NCBI GenBank assembly: GCA_035604215.1
Contig: DATNIW010000063.1
Span: forward strand, 1-12,759
DNA length: 12,759 bases
From: UBA5070 sp035604215
Lineage (GTDB): Bacteria; Fibrobacterota; Fibrobacteria; UBA5070
Direction: 5' to 3'
Shown: positions 1 to 6,999 of the stretch, one piece after another
How the letters are laid out: every line of letters starts with the position of its first letter
Numbering within the stretch: the first letter of the stretch is position 1
Notes under the pieces: generated by a model
Database searches by the model: none
The model's input: only the letters and a program-made list of their open reading frames with translations
Told to the model about the DNA's origin: nothing
Position numbers and translations under genes: made by a program

Positions 1-589
1 ATTTATGATTGAGGTCACGAAGCCATTGATCGACTTCGGCAAGACTTGCGGCTTCGTGGAACATGGTCACGAATCGTTCCGTGGACGGCGATACCATTTG
101 ACGTGCGGCCTCAGGAGATGCGCCAAAGACACGCCGGAACGGCCCGTACCCACAGACAAACCAGCCCTGAGAGTTGAGATGCCAGACCGTGCGCAACGCT
201 TCCCTGCTGGATTGGCTGCCTCCGCTAGGGTCCAAAAGCGGCTCTTTGCCTTCCTCCGAAGAGAGACTTAGTTCTGTCACAAACGACTCCTTGGTCGTCC
301 TGCCAGTTTCAGCAAACTGATCGTCTGACTTACAGACAACCACATCCAAGTGGATCGTGCCCTTGGTTTCACCTTCTCGAATCCAGCCCTGAAAACTGGG
401 CTGCAATTGACGAGCAACGTCCTTTCCAACCAGGGCAATGGTTATTGCTTTCAGGACCGTACTTTTACCGGCCCCGTTGTCTCCCGTGAAAACGGTCCAG
501 CCTGCATACTGACCATTGCCGCGATCAAGGTTGAACTCCAACTTGGAGAAACCTTTGATATTCGTCAGAACAATTTTTTTGATATACAT
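1..589 (-). CDS. AAA/ABC-type ATPase, N-terminal part (runs off the left edge)
   Basis: The first 196 codons are present, starting at ATG 589-587; the gene continues beyond position 1. The protein begins MYIKKIVLTNIKGF, the usual opening beta-hairpin of RecF/SMC/OLD-like ATPases. A textbook Walker A follows at residues 36-44 (GDNGAGKST). Further on are FQGWIREGE (about 66-74) and CGYGPFRR (about 146-153), which I recognise from large AAA_23/AAA_15-type ATPases often found in defence islands. Walker B, the signature motif and any effector domain lie outside the window, so the function cannot be fixed; nucleic-acid-linked ATP hydrolysis is the family expectation. The ATG lies one base after the stop of the upstream helicase-like ORF, which suggests translational coupling. 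No strong Shine-Dalgarno sequence is visible. Base composition is more AT-rich than the heme genes, consistent with acquisition by transfer. Confidence 0.82.
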   Translation of the reverse strand, partial: MYIKKIVLTNIKGFSKLEFNLDRGNGQYAGWTVFTGDNGAGKSTVLKAITIALVGKDVARQLQPSFQGWIREGETKGTIHLDVVVCKSDDQFAETGRTTKESFVTELSLSSEEGKEPLLDPSGGSQSSREALRTVWHLNSQGWFVCGYGPFRRVFGASPEAARQMVSPSTERFVTMFHEAASLAEVDQWLRDLNHK

Positions 590-590
590 G

Positions 591-977
591 CTAGCCCGTC
601 GTCTTGAAGCTGTGCTTGCAATTTGTGAATTTTGGCAGGTGCCACACAACCAATTTGCCAACGTCGGCAAAATGGTCAACCAAGCCAATCGTTCCTAGCT
701 CGGTCTCGATCATATTGCCAGCGCCGGCAAGATGATCCTTCGTCTGAACGTCCCCGGAACTCACACGGTTCTGGCGCTCCACCGAGTCGAGAAGGTCGCC
801 TTGTTCCTTTTCCACCTTGTCCTGGGCTTCGAAGAGAGGCTTGCGCTTGGCGTCGCGCGTGCCATCCAAGGATTTCACGCGAGCCCCGGCCATGGTTCCC
901 GCCAGCTTCCCGGTGGCATCGGGAGGCCATTTGAGGGTAAGCTGATACGCCCACAGCTTCGCGTGGTAGGAGGTCAT
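591..977 (-). pseudogene. Remnant of a SNF2-family helicase with the motor domains deleted
   Basis: This is an open frame of 128 codons from ATG 977 to TAG 593-591. Residues 4-34 (YHAKLWAYQLT onward to AGARV) match the N-terminus I know from large SNF2-type helicases of mobile and defence loci, where a DLNPHQ motif and then the Walker A helicase core follow. Here the similarity stops at residue 34. Residues 44-63 (KRKPLFEAQDKVEKEQGDLL) instead resemble the charged helical segment near the C-terminus of the same family (typically KRR-LFDAQDEID). The tail (72-128) matches nothing I know and contains a 20-residue-spaced internal repeat (DHLAGAGNMI, DHFADVGKLV). The simplest reading is an in-frame internal deletion of the DEAD/helicase-C core, leaving a non-functional remnant. 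A functional small protein cannot be excluded, because the frame is intact and abuts the ATPase start. Confidence 0.6.
633..737. repeat. Three small palindromes, two forming an imperfect 23-base direct repeat
   Basis: TGGCA-GG-TGCCA lies at 633-644. TTGCC/GGCAA palindromes lie at 655-670 and 715-730. The blocks 655-677 and 715-737 agree at 19 of 23 positions and are spaced exactly 60 bases apart, so in the minus-strand frame they encode a 20-residue-spaced repeat. They lie in the unmatched tail of the helicase remnant. They may be an old duplication or a binding-site cluster; no known element is recognised. Confidence 0.5.
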
Positions 978-1256
978 CGTTGGAATTTAGTCCCGGGACC
1001 AACTCACCGCCCACACCAGACGGTATCGCAACTTCCGCCGTCACGGCGCATCGCCGTGCAGGCGGGCGCGCAATTCTCGACGCTCCACGGACATCCCCAC
1101 TTGAGCCGATCAATCTCGCTAGGGTGCAGGGAGACGGGAGTCTCCCGCGAAGGCGAAGGGGTCCAGGGGATCGCGCCCGATCCCCGGCCAGGAGTCTGGG
1201 GCGGGACAGCCCCAGAGGTCCGAGGTGCCGACCAAGGCACCAAAAAAACGAGAGCG
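978..1256. other. Hairpin-rich intergenic spacer downstream of hemL
   Basis: I see no credible gene here. The spacer holds several perfect inverted repeats: a GTCCCGGGAC palindrome at 990-999; arms 1042-1048/1052-1058 (CACGGCG); 1135-1139/1143-1147 (CGGGA); 1166-1173/1178-1185 (GGGGATCG); 1195-1202/1209-1216 (TCTGGGGC); and 1224-1229/1236-1241 (GGTGCC). It is the 3' side of the heme transcript and the 5' side of the helicase-remnant/ATPase pair. GC-rich stems of this kind could terminate or stabilise the hemL mRNA. None has a T-run immediately after its stem on the minus strand, so a canonical intrinsic terminator is not shown. Confidence 0.6.
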
Positions 1257-2525
1257 TCAGCGCCCCAGCGAAGCGCCCTCCACCAGATCCGCCGCCAGCC
1301 GGTCCACGTCCGCCTCTGAGTGCGCCGTGGAGAGGAAGAAGGCTTCGAACTGCGCCGGCGGGAGGAAGTGCCCGCGTTCCAGCGCGAAGCGGAACAGCGC
1401 GGCGTAGGCTTCGCGGTCGCAGGTGTCGACATCCGCGAAGGTGCGGATGGGCCCGGGACGGAAGAAGACGGTCGCCATGCTGCCCACGCGCTGGAAGCAG
1501 GTGGGTGTTCCCGCGATCCCCGCCAGGATCCTTTCCTCCAGCCGCGCTCCCAAGGCTTCCAGACGGTCGTAGACGGCCACGTCCAGGCTCCGCAGGAGGG
1601 CGAGCCCCGCGGCGCAGGCCAATGGGTTGCCGGAAAGCGTCCCCGCCTGGTAGACCGGCCCAAGCGGGCTCAACCGGTCCATCAGGTCGGCTCGGCCGCC
1701 GAACGCCGCGAGCGGCAATCCCCCTCCGATGATCTTCCCCAGGGTGACCAGGTCCGGCCGGATTCCGAAGCGACCCGCGGCTCCCGAAGGGCCCACCCGG
1801 AATCCCGTCATCACCTCGTCGAACACCAGGAGCGCGCCTTCGCGGTCGCAACGCTCGCGCAACCCTTCCAGGAAACCGGGCTCGGGCGGGACCACTCCCA
1901 TGTTCCCCGCCACGGGTTCCACGAAGACGCACGCCACCGCGCCGGGCCGGGCGCGGAAGCAGGCGTCCACCGTTTCCAGATCGTTGAATTCCGCGACCAG
2001 GGTGTCGGAACTCGTCCCCTCGGTCACCCCGGGGCTGGAGGGGTGGCCGTGCGTGAGGGCTCCCGACCCCGCCGCGACCAGGAAGCTGTCGCCATGGCCG
2101 TGGTAGCAGCCGCGGAACTTGACGAAGGCGGGACGACCCGTGGCGCCCCGGGCAAGGCGCAAGGCGGACATCGTGGCCTCGGTGCCGGAACTGACCAGAC
2201 GCACCTTCTCCATCCAGGGCATGCGAGCGCGGATCTCCTCGGCCAGCTCCACCTCGGGAACCGAACAGGCCCCGTACGAGGTCCCGGCTTCCAGCGCCAG
2301 ACGGATCGCATCCACCACCGCCGGGTTCCCGTGCCCTTGGATCATGGGCCCCCACGACCCCACCCAATCGACCAGTTCCCGCCCTTCCACCGTGGTCAGC
2401 CGCGACCCCTTCGCGGAGCTGACGTAGAAAGGAGACGCACCCACGTTGCGGAAGGCGCGCACCGGCGAGTGGACACCGCCCGGGATCACGGCCAGCGCCC
2501 GATCGAACCATTGCTTCGAATTCAC
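1257..2525 (-). CDS. hemL: Glutamate-1-semialdehyde 2,1-aminomutase
   Basis: This 422-residue cytosolic PLP enzyme converts glutamate-1-semialdehyde to 5-aminolevulinate, the second step of the C5 pathway. The length is normal for HemL (about 425). The protein opens with NSKQWFDRALAVIPGGVHSP and carries SSGTEATMSALRLAR (about 112-126), CYHGHGD (140-146), the PLP-contacting FDEVMTGFRV (235-244) and the cofactor lysine K264 in TLGKIIGGGLP, all close to the E. coli protein. The start is GTG 2525-2523, overlapping the hemD stop as GTGA. An in-frame reading extends far upstream, but similarity begins exactly at this codon and a GGAGG lies four bases before it. It is the last gene of the heme block and works directly after HemA, which is encoded in the same operon. 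Confidence 0.97.
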   Translation of the reverse strand: MNSKQWFDRALAVIPGGVHSPVRAFRNVGASPFYVSSAKGSRLTTVEGRELVDWVGSWGPMIQGHGNPAVVDAIRLALEAGTSYGACSVPEVELAEEIRARMPWMEKVRLVSSGTEATMSALRLARGATGRPAFVKFRGCYHGHGDSFLVAAGSGALTHGHPSSPGVTEGTSSDTLVAEFNDLETVDACFRARPGAVACVFVEPVAGNMGVVPPEPGFLEGLRERCDREGALLVFDEVMTGFRVGPSGAAGRFGIRPDLVTLGKIIGGGLPLAAFGGRADLMDRLSPLGPVYQAGTLSGNPLACAAGLALLRSLDVAVYDRLEALGARLEERILAGIAGTPTCFQRVGSMATVFFRPGPIRTFADVDTCDREAYAALFRFALERGHFLPPAQFEAFFLSTAHSEADVDRLAADLVEGASLGR

Positions 2526-3226
2526 TCGGCCTCCAAGGCTTGGACGATTTGCGGCAACGCCGGCCCGGCACAGGTCAGGACATGTCTCCAACCGAGCTTC
2601 CCGAGCTGTTCCCGCGTCGCTTCTCCGTACGCCACGGCCGCGGCTCGGCGCGCGAGGTATTCGAACCTGTGGCCGTCCGCCTGGGCGAGGTGACGGACCG
2701 CCGATGGCGCGAGAAAGGCCAGCGACCGCGTGGAATCCAACGCGTCCCGATCCGGTTGCCTCAGGTCTTCCACACCGACCGTGCGGTACACCGGAAGGTG
2801 ATCCACGATCACGCCCAGGCTCTTGGCCTGCTCTTCCAGGGTGCCTGCGGTCTCCTCCGCGCCCGCGTACAGCAGAAGGACGTACCCGCGTTCCGCGGCG
2901 AGCCTGGCGACCGCGGCGCCACCGGTCGCGTGGGGAACCAGGCGGGTCCATCGGTTGGGCAAGAGGGCGCCCGTGGCCGGTCCCGCCACCAGCACCGGAC
3001 GCAACAGGTCGGCGGGCACCTCGCGGTCGGCGAGCCATCGGGCCCCGCGAGGGCTGGTGATGGCCACGGCCTGGTTCCGTTCCAGGGCCCCGTGCAGCGT
3101 TGCCTCGGGAACCTCGATCGATTCCTGCCTGCCCAGGACCACGGTGCTCACGGACCAGCCGGGCAGATCCTCGAACGGGTCCGCAGGCGCGCTGCGCACC
3201 ACCACGAGTTTCCGCGGTTCAGTCAA
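2522..3226 (-). CDS. hemD: Uroporphyrinogen-III synthase
   Basis: The gene encodes 234 residues. The enzyme closes hydroxymethylbilane to uroporphyrinogen III with inversion of ring D. The family is poorly conserved, and the call rests on a scattered but ordered pattern plus position between hemC and hemL. The pattern is ITSPRGARWL (57-66), LVAGPATGALL (79-89), VYRTV (146-150), FLAPSAVRHL (171-180) and AYGEATREQLGKLGW (199-213). The last two correspond to the usual TSPSAV and IGPxTAxxxxxxG blocks. The product is slightly short for the family (about 245-260) and is not fused to a CobA-type methyltransferase. The start is taken as TTG 3226-3224, eight bases inside the end of hemC and seven bases after AAGGA; no ATG is available. 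The frame stays open upstream within hemC, but that part looks like shadow sequence. The stop overlaps the hemL start by four bases. Confidence 0.9.
   Translation of the reverse strand: MTEPRKLVVVRSAPADPFEDLPGWSVSTVVLGRQESIEVPEATLHGALERNQAVAITSPRGARWLADREVPADLLRPVLVAGPATGALLPNRWTRLVPHATGGAAVARLAAERGYVLLLYAGAEETAGTLEEQAKSLGVIVDHLPVYRTVGVEDLRQPDRDALDSTRSLAFLAPSAVRHLAQADGHRFEYLARRAAAVAYGEATREQLGKLGWRHVLTCAGPALPQIVQALEAE
2530..2534 (-). promoter_or_regulatory. Ribosome binding site of hemL
   Basis: GGAGG on the minus strand lies four bases before the GTG start of hemL and inside the last codons of hemD. It supports the GTG start and re-initiation at the overlapping hemD stop. Confidence 0.6.
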
Positions 3227-4124
3227 GATGGATTCCTTCCCTTTCTGCGCTTTCCCGCAACCTTCCGGCCATGGCCACCGCCGCACCCGGCGCGTCGGCG
3301 ATGGGGCCTTCCCACCGGTCGCGCACGACGCGGCCCTCGCGGTCGTTCCCCGCCATGCCGCGAAGGACCAGTCCCCATCCCGAAGGCTCGGCCAAGGCCG
3401 CCAGGGGCGTCTTGCAGCCGCCGCCCAGGGCCCGCATGAGCGCTCGCTCGGCATTGGCGACGGAATCCGTCAGCGGATCGCAGGCCGCCCGCAGGCGTTC
3501 GCACAGGTCCGCGCGGTCCTCGCGGCATTCCAGGGCCAGGATGCCCTGCCCGAAGGCCGGTAGACAGATTTCGGGATCCAGCCGCTCGGTGATCCGGCCT
3601 TCCCAGCCCAGGCGCACCAGTCCCGCGCAGGCCAGGACGATGGCCTGGTACTGGCCGGACTCCAGCTTGCGAAGGCGCGTCTCCACGTTGCCGCGAAGGT
3701 CGGAAAATCGGAGATCGGGCCGGATCGCGAGGAGTTGGGCGATCCGGCGCGGCGAGCCCGTCCCCACCAGGGCGCCTTGGGGCAGGGCCGACAGGCTCCC
3801 GAAGGGAGTGATCAACGCGTCGCGGGGATCCTCGCGGCAAAGGTGGAACAACCGGCATCCGGGAGAGATCTCGAACGGGACGTCCTTGAGGGAATGGACG
3901 GCGAAATCGATCTCGCCGCGAAGGAGGGCCGCCTCCAGCTCCTTGACGAACAGGCCCGTTCCCGAGAGCGCGACCAGCGGCGTCCGCTGGTCCAGATCTC
4001 CCCGCGTCTCGATCCTCACCGGCTCCGCGACGAGTTCCGCATCCCTCGCGCCGAGCCGCTCCAACACCCAGTTCGTCTGGGTCCAGGCGAGCATGGATCC
4101 CCTGGTCCCGGCGCGCAGGCTCAC
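3219..4124 (-). CDS. hemC: Porphobilinogen deaminase (hydroxymethylbilane synthase)
   Basis: The gene encodes 301 residues, within the usual 300-315. The enzyme polymerises four porphobilinogens into hydroxymethylbilane on a dipyrromethane cofactor. Visible motifs are RAGTRGSMLAWTQTNWV (4-20, usually IATRxSxLAxxQ), HSLKDVP with catalytic Asp81, GTGSPRR (121-127), SDLRGNVETRLRKL (141-154) and ALGGGCKTPLAA with cofactor-attaching Cys237. The start is GTG 4124-4122, overlapping the hemA stop as GTGA, with a purine-rich GAGGGCAGG just upstream. The last eight bases overlap hemD. All key catalytic residues are in place, so the enzyme should be active. Confidence 0.97.
   Translation of the reverse strand: MSLRAGTRGSMLAWTQTNWVLERLGARDAELVAEPVRIETRGDLDQRTPLVALSGTGLFVKELEAALLRGEIDFAVHSLKDVPFEISPGCRLFHLCREDPRDALITPFGSLSALPQGALVGTGSPRRIAQLLAIRPDLRFSDLRGNVETRLRKLESGQYQAIVLACAGLVRLGWEGRITERLDPEICLPAFGQGILALECREDRADLCERLRAACDPLTDSVANAERALMRALGGGCKTPLAALAEPSGWGLVLRGMAGNDREGRVVRDRWEGPIADAPGAAVAMAGRLRESAEREGIHLD
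3234..3238 (-). promoter_or_regulatory. Ribosome binding site of hemD
   Basis: AAGGA on the minus strand lies seven bases before the TTG start of hemD and inside the hemC coding region. It decides in favour of a TTG start, since no ATG or GTG near the beginning of the conserved region has a comparable site. Confidence 0.55.
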
Positions 4125-5410
4125 GGCCTGCCCTCGGGAGGGAAGAGTTCGTGCAGGACGGCGGCGACTTCCGCCTCGCGGCCTTCGGCGGCGGCCTTGC
4201 GGGCTCCGGCGGTGGGTCCGTGGAGGAACTTGTTCGAAAGGGCCTGGGCGAAGTCGTCGAGGACCTCCCGCATCTGGACATTCCCCTGGGCGTGCAGGAC
4301 CCTGGGCAGGAACCTCTCCACCTCGGCGTGGGCGACGGCATGGACCCGATCGCGCATCTCCGTGAGGACGGGAACCACGGAAAGGCTCCGCCACCACGCG
4401 CGGAACTTCTCCAATTCCTCGGCGAGGATGGATTCGGCGAGGTGCGCCTCCTCACCGCGCTGCAACCGGTTCTTGTCCACCACCTGCTCCAGGTCGTCGA
4501 TGCCGTACAGGAAGACCCCGGGCACCTTGGAGGCCTCGGGGTCCACGTCCCTGGGCGCGGCGATGTCCAGGAGGAAGAGGGGACGGCGTCGACCGCGCAT
4601 CGCCGACCGCGCCATGTCGGCGGAGACCACGAAGCCGGGGGCGCCGGTCGCGGAGACGACGACGTCGGCCTCCGCGAGGATGGTCTCCAGCGCGGACAGG
4701 TCCTCCACCCGTCCGGGACAGATGGCCTGCAGCCTCCGCGCGTTGGCCACCGTGCGGTTCGCGTAGACGAACTTCTTCGCCCCGGCGTGGACGAATCCCG
4801 TCAGCGCGTGTTCCGCCATCTCGCCCGCCCCCAGGATCGCGACCGAGACCTTGGAAAGTTCCCCGGCGATCTTGCGGGCCAGGTCCACGGCGGCGGAGGA
4901 GACCGAAAGGGCCCCCTGTCCCAACCGGGTCCCGGACCGCACCTTCTTGGAGGCGCCGAGCGCGGCCTGCGAGAGCCGCGTGAGGAAGAATCCCGCATGT
5001 CCGTGCGCCCGTGCGGACTCCCAGGCCAGGCGCACCTGTCCGGGGATCTGGGCCTCGCCCATGACCAGCGAATCCACGGACGCCGCCACCCGGAAAATAT
5101 GTTCCACCGCGGCATCGTGGTGGTGGATGTAGAGCTTGTCGATCCATCCCGCCCGGGGGTGGCACGCTTCGGTCCATTCCTCCAGGCATGCCTCCGCGGC
5201 GGATTCCGGCGACTCCGACGCCGTCCAGATCTCCACCCGGTTGCAGGTGGAGAGCACGGCTCCTTCCCGGACCCCCCTGGCCCTCAAGGCGCTCAGTAAG
5301 GCATCGGCGCGCTCCGGAGGAAGGAGGCACTCGTCGCGAAGCTCCGAGGGCGCGGTCCTCCAGGAAATTCCCACCACGCCCGCGTGCAGTCGCGGGCGTT
5401 CAGACGGCAC
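4121..5410 (-). CDS. hemA: Glutamyl-tRNA reductase
   Basis: This 429-residue enzyme catalyses NADPH-dependent reduction of glutamyl-tRNA(Glu) to glutamate-1-semialdehyde, the committed step of C5 heme synthesis. Domains in order are a catalytic N-terminal domain with GISWRTAPSELR (14-25) and LSTCNRVEIW holding the nucleophile Cys56; MGEAQIPGQVR (117-127); the NADPH-binding domain with AILGAGEMAEHAL (191-203) and ANRTVANA; then FLLDIAAPRDVDP and LYGIDDLEQVVDKN; and the C-terminal dimerisation helices from about residue 315. The start is GTG 5410-5408, which gives the expected short lead-in to the VVGIS strand and overlaps hemX by 11 bases. Two later in-frame GTG codons at the VVGIS position would remove conserved residues. 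The stop overlaps hemC by four bases. HemA and HemL, which share the labile semialdehyde, come from one transcript. Confidence 0.97.
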   Translation of the reverse strand: MPSERPRLHAGVVGISWRTAPSELRDECLLPPERADALLSALRARGVREGAVLSTCNRVEIWTASESPESAAEACLEEWTEACHPRAGWIDKLYIHHHDAAVEHIFRVAASVDSLVMGEAQIPGQVRLAWESARAHGHAGFFLTRLSQAALGASKKVRSGTRLGQGALSVSSAAVDLARKIAGELSKVSVAILGAGEMAEHALTGFVHAGAKKFVYANRTVANARRLQAICPGRVEDLSALETILAEADVVVSATGAPGFVVSADMARSAMRGRRRPLFLLDIAAPRDVDPEASKVPGVFLYGIDDLEQVVDKNRLQRGEEAHLAESILAEELEKFRAWWRSLSVVPVLTEMRDRVHAVAHAEVERFLPRVLHAQGNVQMREVLDDFAQALSNKFLHGPTAGARKAAAEGREAEVAAVLHELFPPEGRP

Positions 5411-6188
5411 GGGTTCCCGTCCAGATCATCAGCACCAGCGGGACCAATCCCAGGAAACCCACCCAGGCGATCCAACCGCTGGACCAGGTCCGGCGCTGCC
5501 GCAGCAGCGGGATGGACGCGTACCAGACGAGCACGAACAGGACGGTGGCCATCTTCCACGCCACGAGCGGGGTCACGGGCAGATGGAAGACGTGCATCCA
5601 GACCAGTCCGAGCGCGGCGGCGCACGCCAGGAGCGCCGTTCCCATCGACGAGAGGGCGAAGAACAGTCGATCGAGGGTGGCGAGATCCGGCATCGTCCGG
5701 GTGAATTCGCCGAACCGGCGTCCACGAAGGAGCTGGTAGAGCAGGAGCCACCCCGCCGCCAGGAGTCCGGACGCGGCGAGCAATCCGATTCCGACCACGC
5801 CGAGCGCGACATGCACCGCGAAGAGGGTCGATTGGAGCAGCACCGGCCACCGGGCCGGCTGGTCGTTCCCGGCGGCAAGCGAGCTTCCCAGCGCGGCGAG
5901 AAGGAAGAATGGAGCCCCCAACGCCGTGGAACGAGCCATCCGCTCCACCAGCAGATAGGCCCCGGAAAGGACCAGCGTGGACAGGGAAAGCGCCTCCCAC
6001 ATGGTCCCGAAGGGAAGACGGCCCCGGGACAGGGACAGCAGGGCGAGTTGGACGAGGTGCGCCCCGACCGCCAGGGGACCCACCCAGAGCACGGCTTCCC
6101 GGGCGTGGGGCGCCCTCAACCGTTTTCCGTACATCACCACCGCCAGGCCGTAGAGCAGGGGCGGAACCCATCGCCAGAGTTCGGACAT
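5400..6188 (-). CDS. hemX: HemX/CcsA-like integral membrane protein
   Basis: The gene encodes 262 hydrophobic residues with about eight membrane spans, including roughly 6-22, 31-55, 63-84, 89-107 and a long hydrophobic stretch at 118-150. The cytochrome c assembly/HemX family is indicated by STLFAVHVALGVVGIGLLA (about 119-137) with its conserved histidine, by a following loop MPDLATLDRLFFALSSMGT, and by position directly before hemA, as in many bacteria. In Bacillus subtilis HemX affects the cellular amount of HemA; that role here is inference. The WGxxWxWDP heme-handling motif of true CcsA is not present at the corresponding place (VWMHVFHLPVTPLVAWKM), arguing against a cytochrome c synthetase. 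The start is taken as ATG 6188-6186; TTG 6209-6207 would add seven residues and has a weak GAGAG upstream. The end overlaps hemA by 11 bases. Confidence 0.82.
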   Translation of the reverse strand: MSELWRWVPPLLYGLAVVMYGKRLRAPHAREAVLWVGPLAVGAHLVQLALLSLSRGRLPFGTMWEALSLSTLVLSGAYLLVERMARSTALGAPFFLLAALGSSLAAGNDQPARWPVLLQSTLFAVHVALGVVGIGLLAASGLLAAGWLLLYQLLRGRRFGEFTRTMPDLATLDRLFFALSSMGTALLACAAALGLVWMHVFHLPVTPLVAWKMATVLFVLVWYASIPLLRQRRTWSSGWIAWVGFLGLVPLVLMIWTGTRAV

Positions 6189-6231
6189 TTCGTGGGACAA
6201 GGTACTCAACCCGCTCTCGGGAACACCCCCG

Positions 6232-6999
6232 TCACGGCAACAGCTCCCAGACGACGACCCCCACGAACTTCGTCTTCCCCGTCAGGTACTCGGCGAACGG
6301 TTGTTCACGCACGGAACCCGCCTGGGAGGCGTGTCGCAACAGAGCGGGAACGCCCGCCCGCTCCACCAGGAATCCGGTGTGCAGCACAGGGTAGCCGTCC
6401 ACCTTGCCCACGAAGGCGACTCCCAGGAAACGCGTGGAGTCGCAGGGCTTGGAAAAGCGGGCGATGGCCCGATCGCGCCACAACAGGTTCAGGTGCACCG
6501 AGGTATCCGGAACCTCGAAACCCTTCTTCGCGTAGAATCCCTTGCGGGCGAGTCTTCGGATCACCGTCGTGTCGTCCGGGAATCGCATCGGCCGGACCCT
6601 GGACCCGTTCCTGGGGAGCCAATCTCCCTCGAAGAAGTGGTTCCTCCAGCGCCATTCGGCCCGGCCGTCCCGGTACCGGATGGAGTCCATGCGCGACAAC
6701 AGGTCGGAGGTGTCCCGGGCCCGGGCCAGAGCCATGGAGGTTTCCAGGTAGGTGACGCAATCGAAGGAATCCAGGCGGAACCGGGGTTTTGGTTCCCCCC
6801 GAGCGGAGTCGCCTTCTCCCAGCGGCCCCAGCAGGTATCCGCGTCCCAACAGGAGGCGGCTGGCGGAGTCGGTTCGGATGGCCAGGTTCCCCGCCGGGAG
6901 GGAAGCCAGGATCGGCGCGGCCTGGGCGATGGCGGTTCCGGTCGCGGATCCTGCGGTAGGGACGGCTCGGGAAAGACAGGCAAGGAGGCAGAGGATCAT
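6232..6999 (-). CDS. Exported DUF1460 protein (NlpC/P60-like amidase fold)
   Basis: With the chosen start the protein has 255 residues. The DUF1460 signature is clear: SFDCVTYLETSMALA (78-92) with the presumptive catalytic Cys81, RWRNHFFEGDWLPRN (117-131), and VLHTGFLVER (205-214) with His207, followed by LLRHAS (220-225). The family has a papain-like cysteine peptidase fold and is annotated as N-acetylmuramoyl-L-alanine amidase-like, so a cell-wall substrate in the periplasm is likely. The N-terminus is a signal sequence (MILCLLACLSRA). ATG 6999 is used, but it lacks basic residues ahead of the hydrophobic core; TTG 7035 would add RRAVR and give a better n-region with an LLAC lipobox-like site. 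ATG 7104 is possible but has atypical codons and no ribosome site. It ends 43 bases before hemX and may head the heme transcript; why is unknown. Confidence 0.85.
   Translation of the reverse strand: MILCLLACLSRAVPTAGSATGTAIAQAAPILASLPAGNLAIRTDSASRLLLGRGYLLGPLGEGDSARGEPKPRFRLDSFDCVTYLETSMALARARDTSDLLSRMDSIRYRDGRAEWRWRNHFFEGDWLPRNGSRVRPMRFPDDTTVIRRLARKGFYAKKGFEVPDTSVHLNLLWRDRAIARFSKPCDSTRFLGVAFVGKVDGYPVLHTGFLVERAGVPALLRHASQAGSVREQPFAEYLTGKTKFVGVVVWELLP

Noticed and set aside
1224..1248. GGTGCC hairpin next to a run of seven A, considered as the hemL terminator
   Set aside because: Read on the minus strand the T-run comes before the stem, not after it, so it is not a canonical intrinsic terminator for hemL; on the plus strand the stem is followed by A, not T.
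676..2571. Minus-strand open frame of 631 codons overlapping hemL
   Set aside because: It is a GC-rich shadow: arginine, glycine and proline dominate, no family motif appears, and hemL in another frame has full-length catalytic motifs.
1320..2693. Plus-strand open frame of 457 codons antisense to hemL/hemD
   Set aside because: It is a mirror-frame artefact of high GC3 coding sequence; there is no ribosome site and no recognisable domain.
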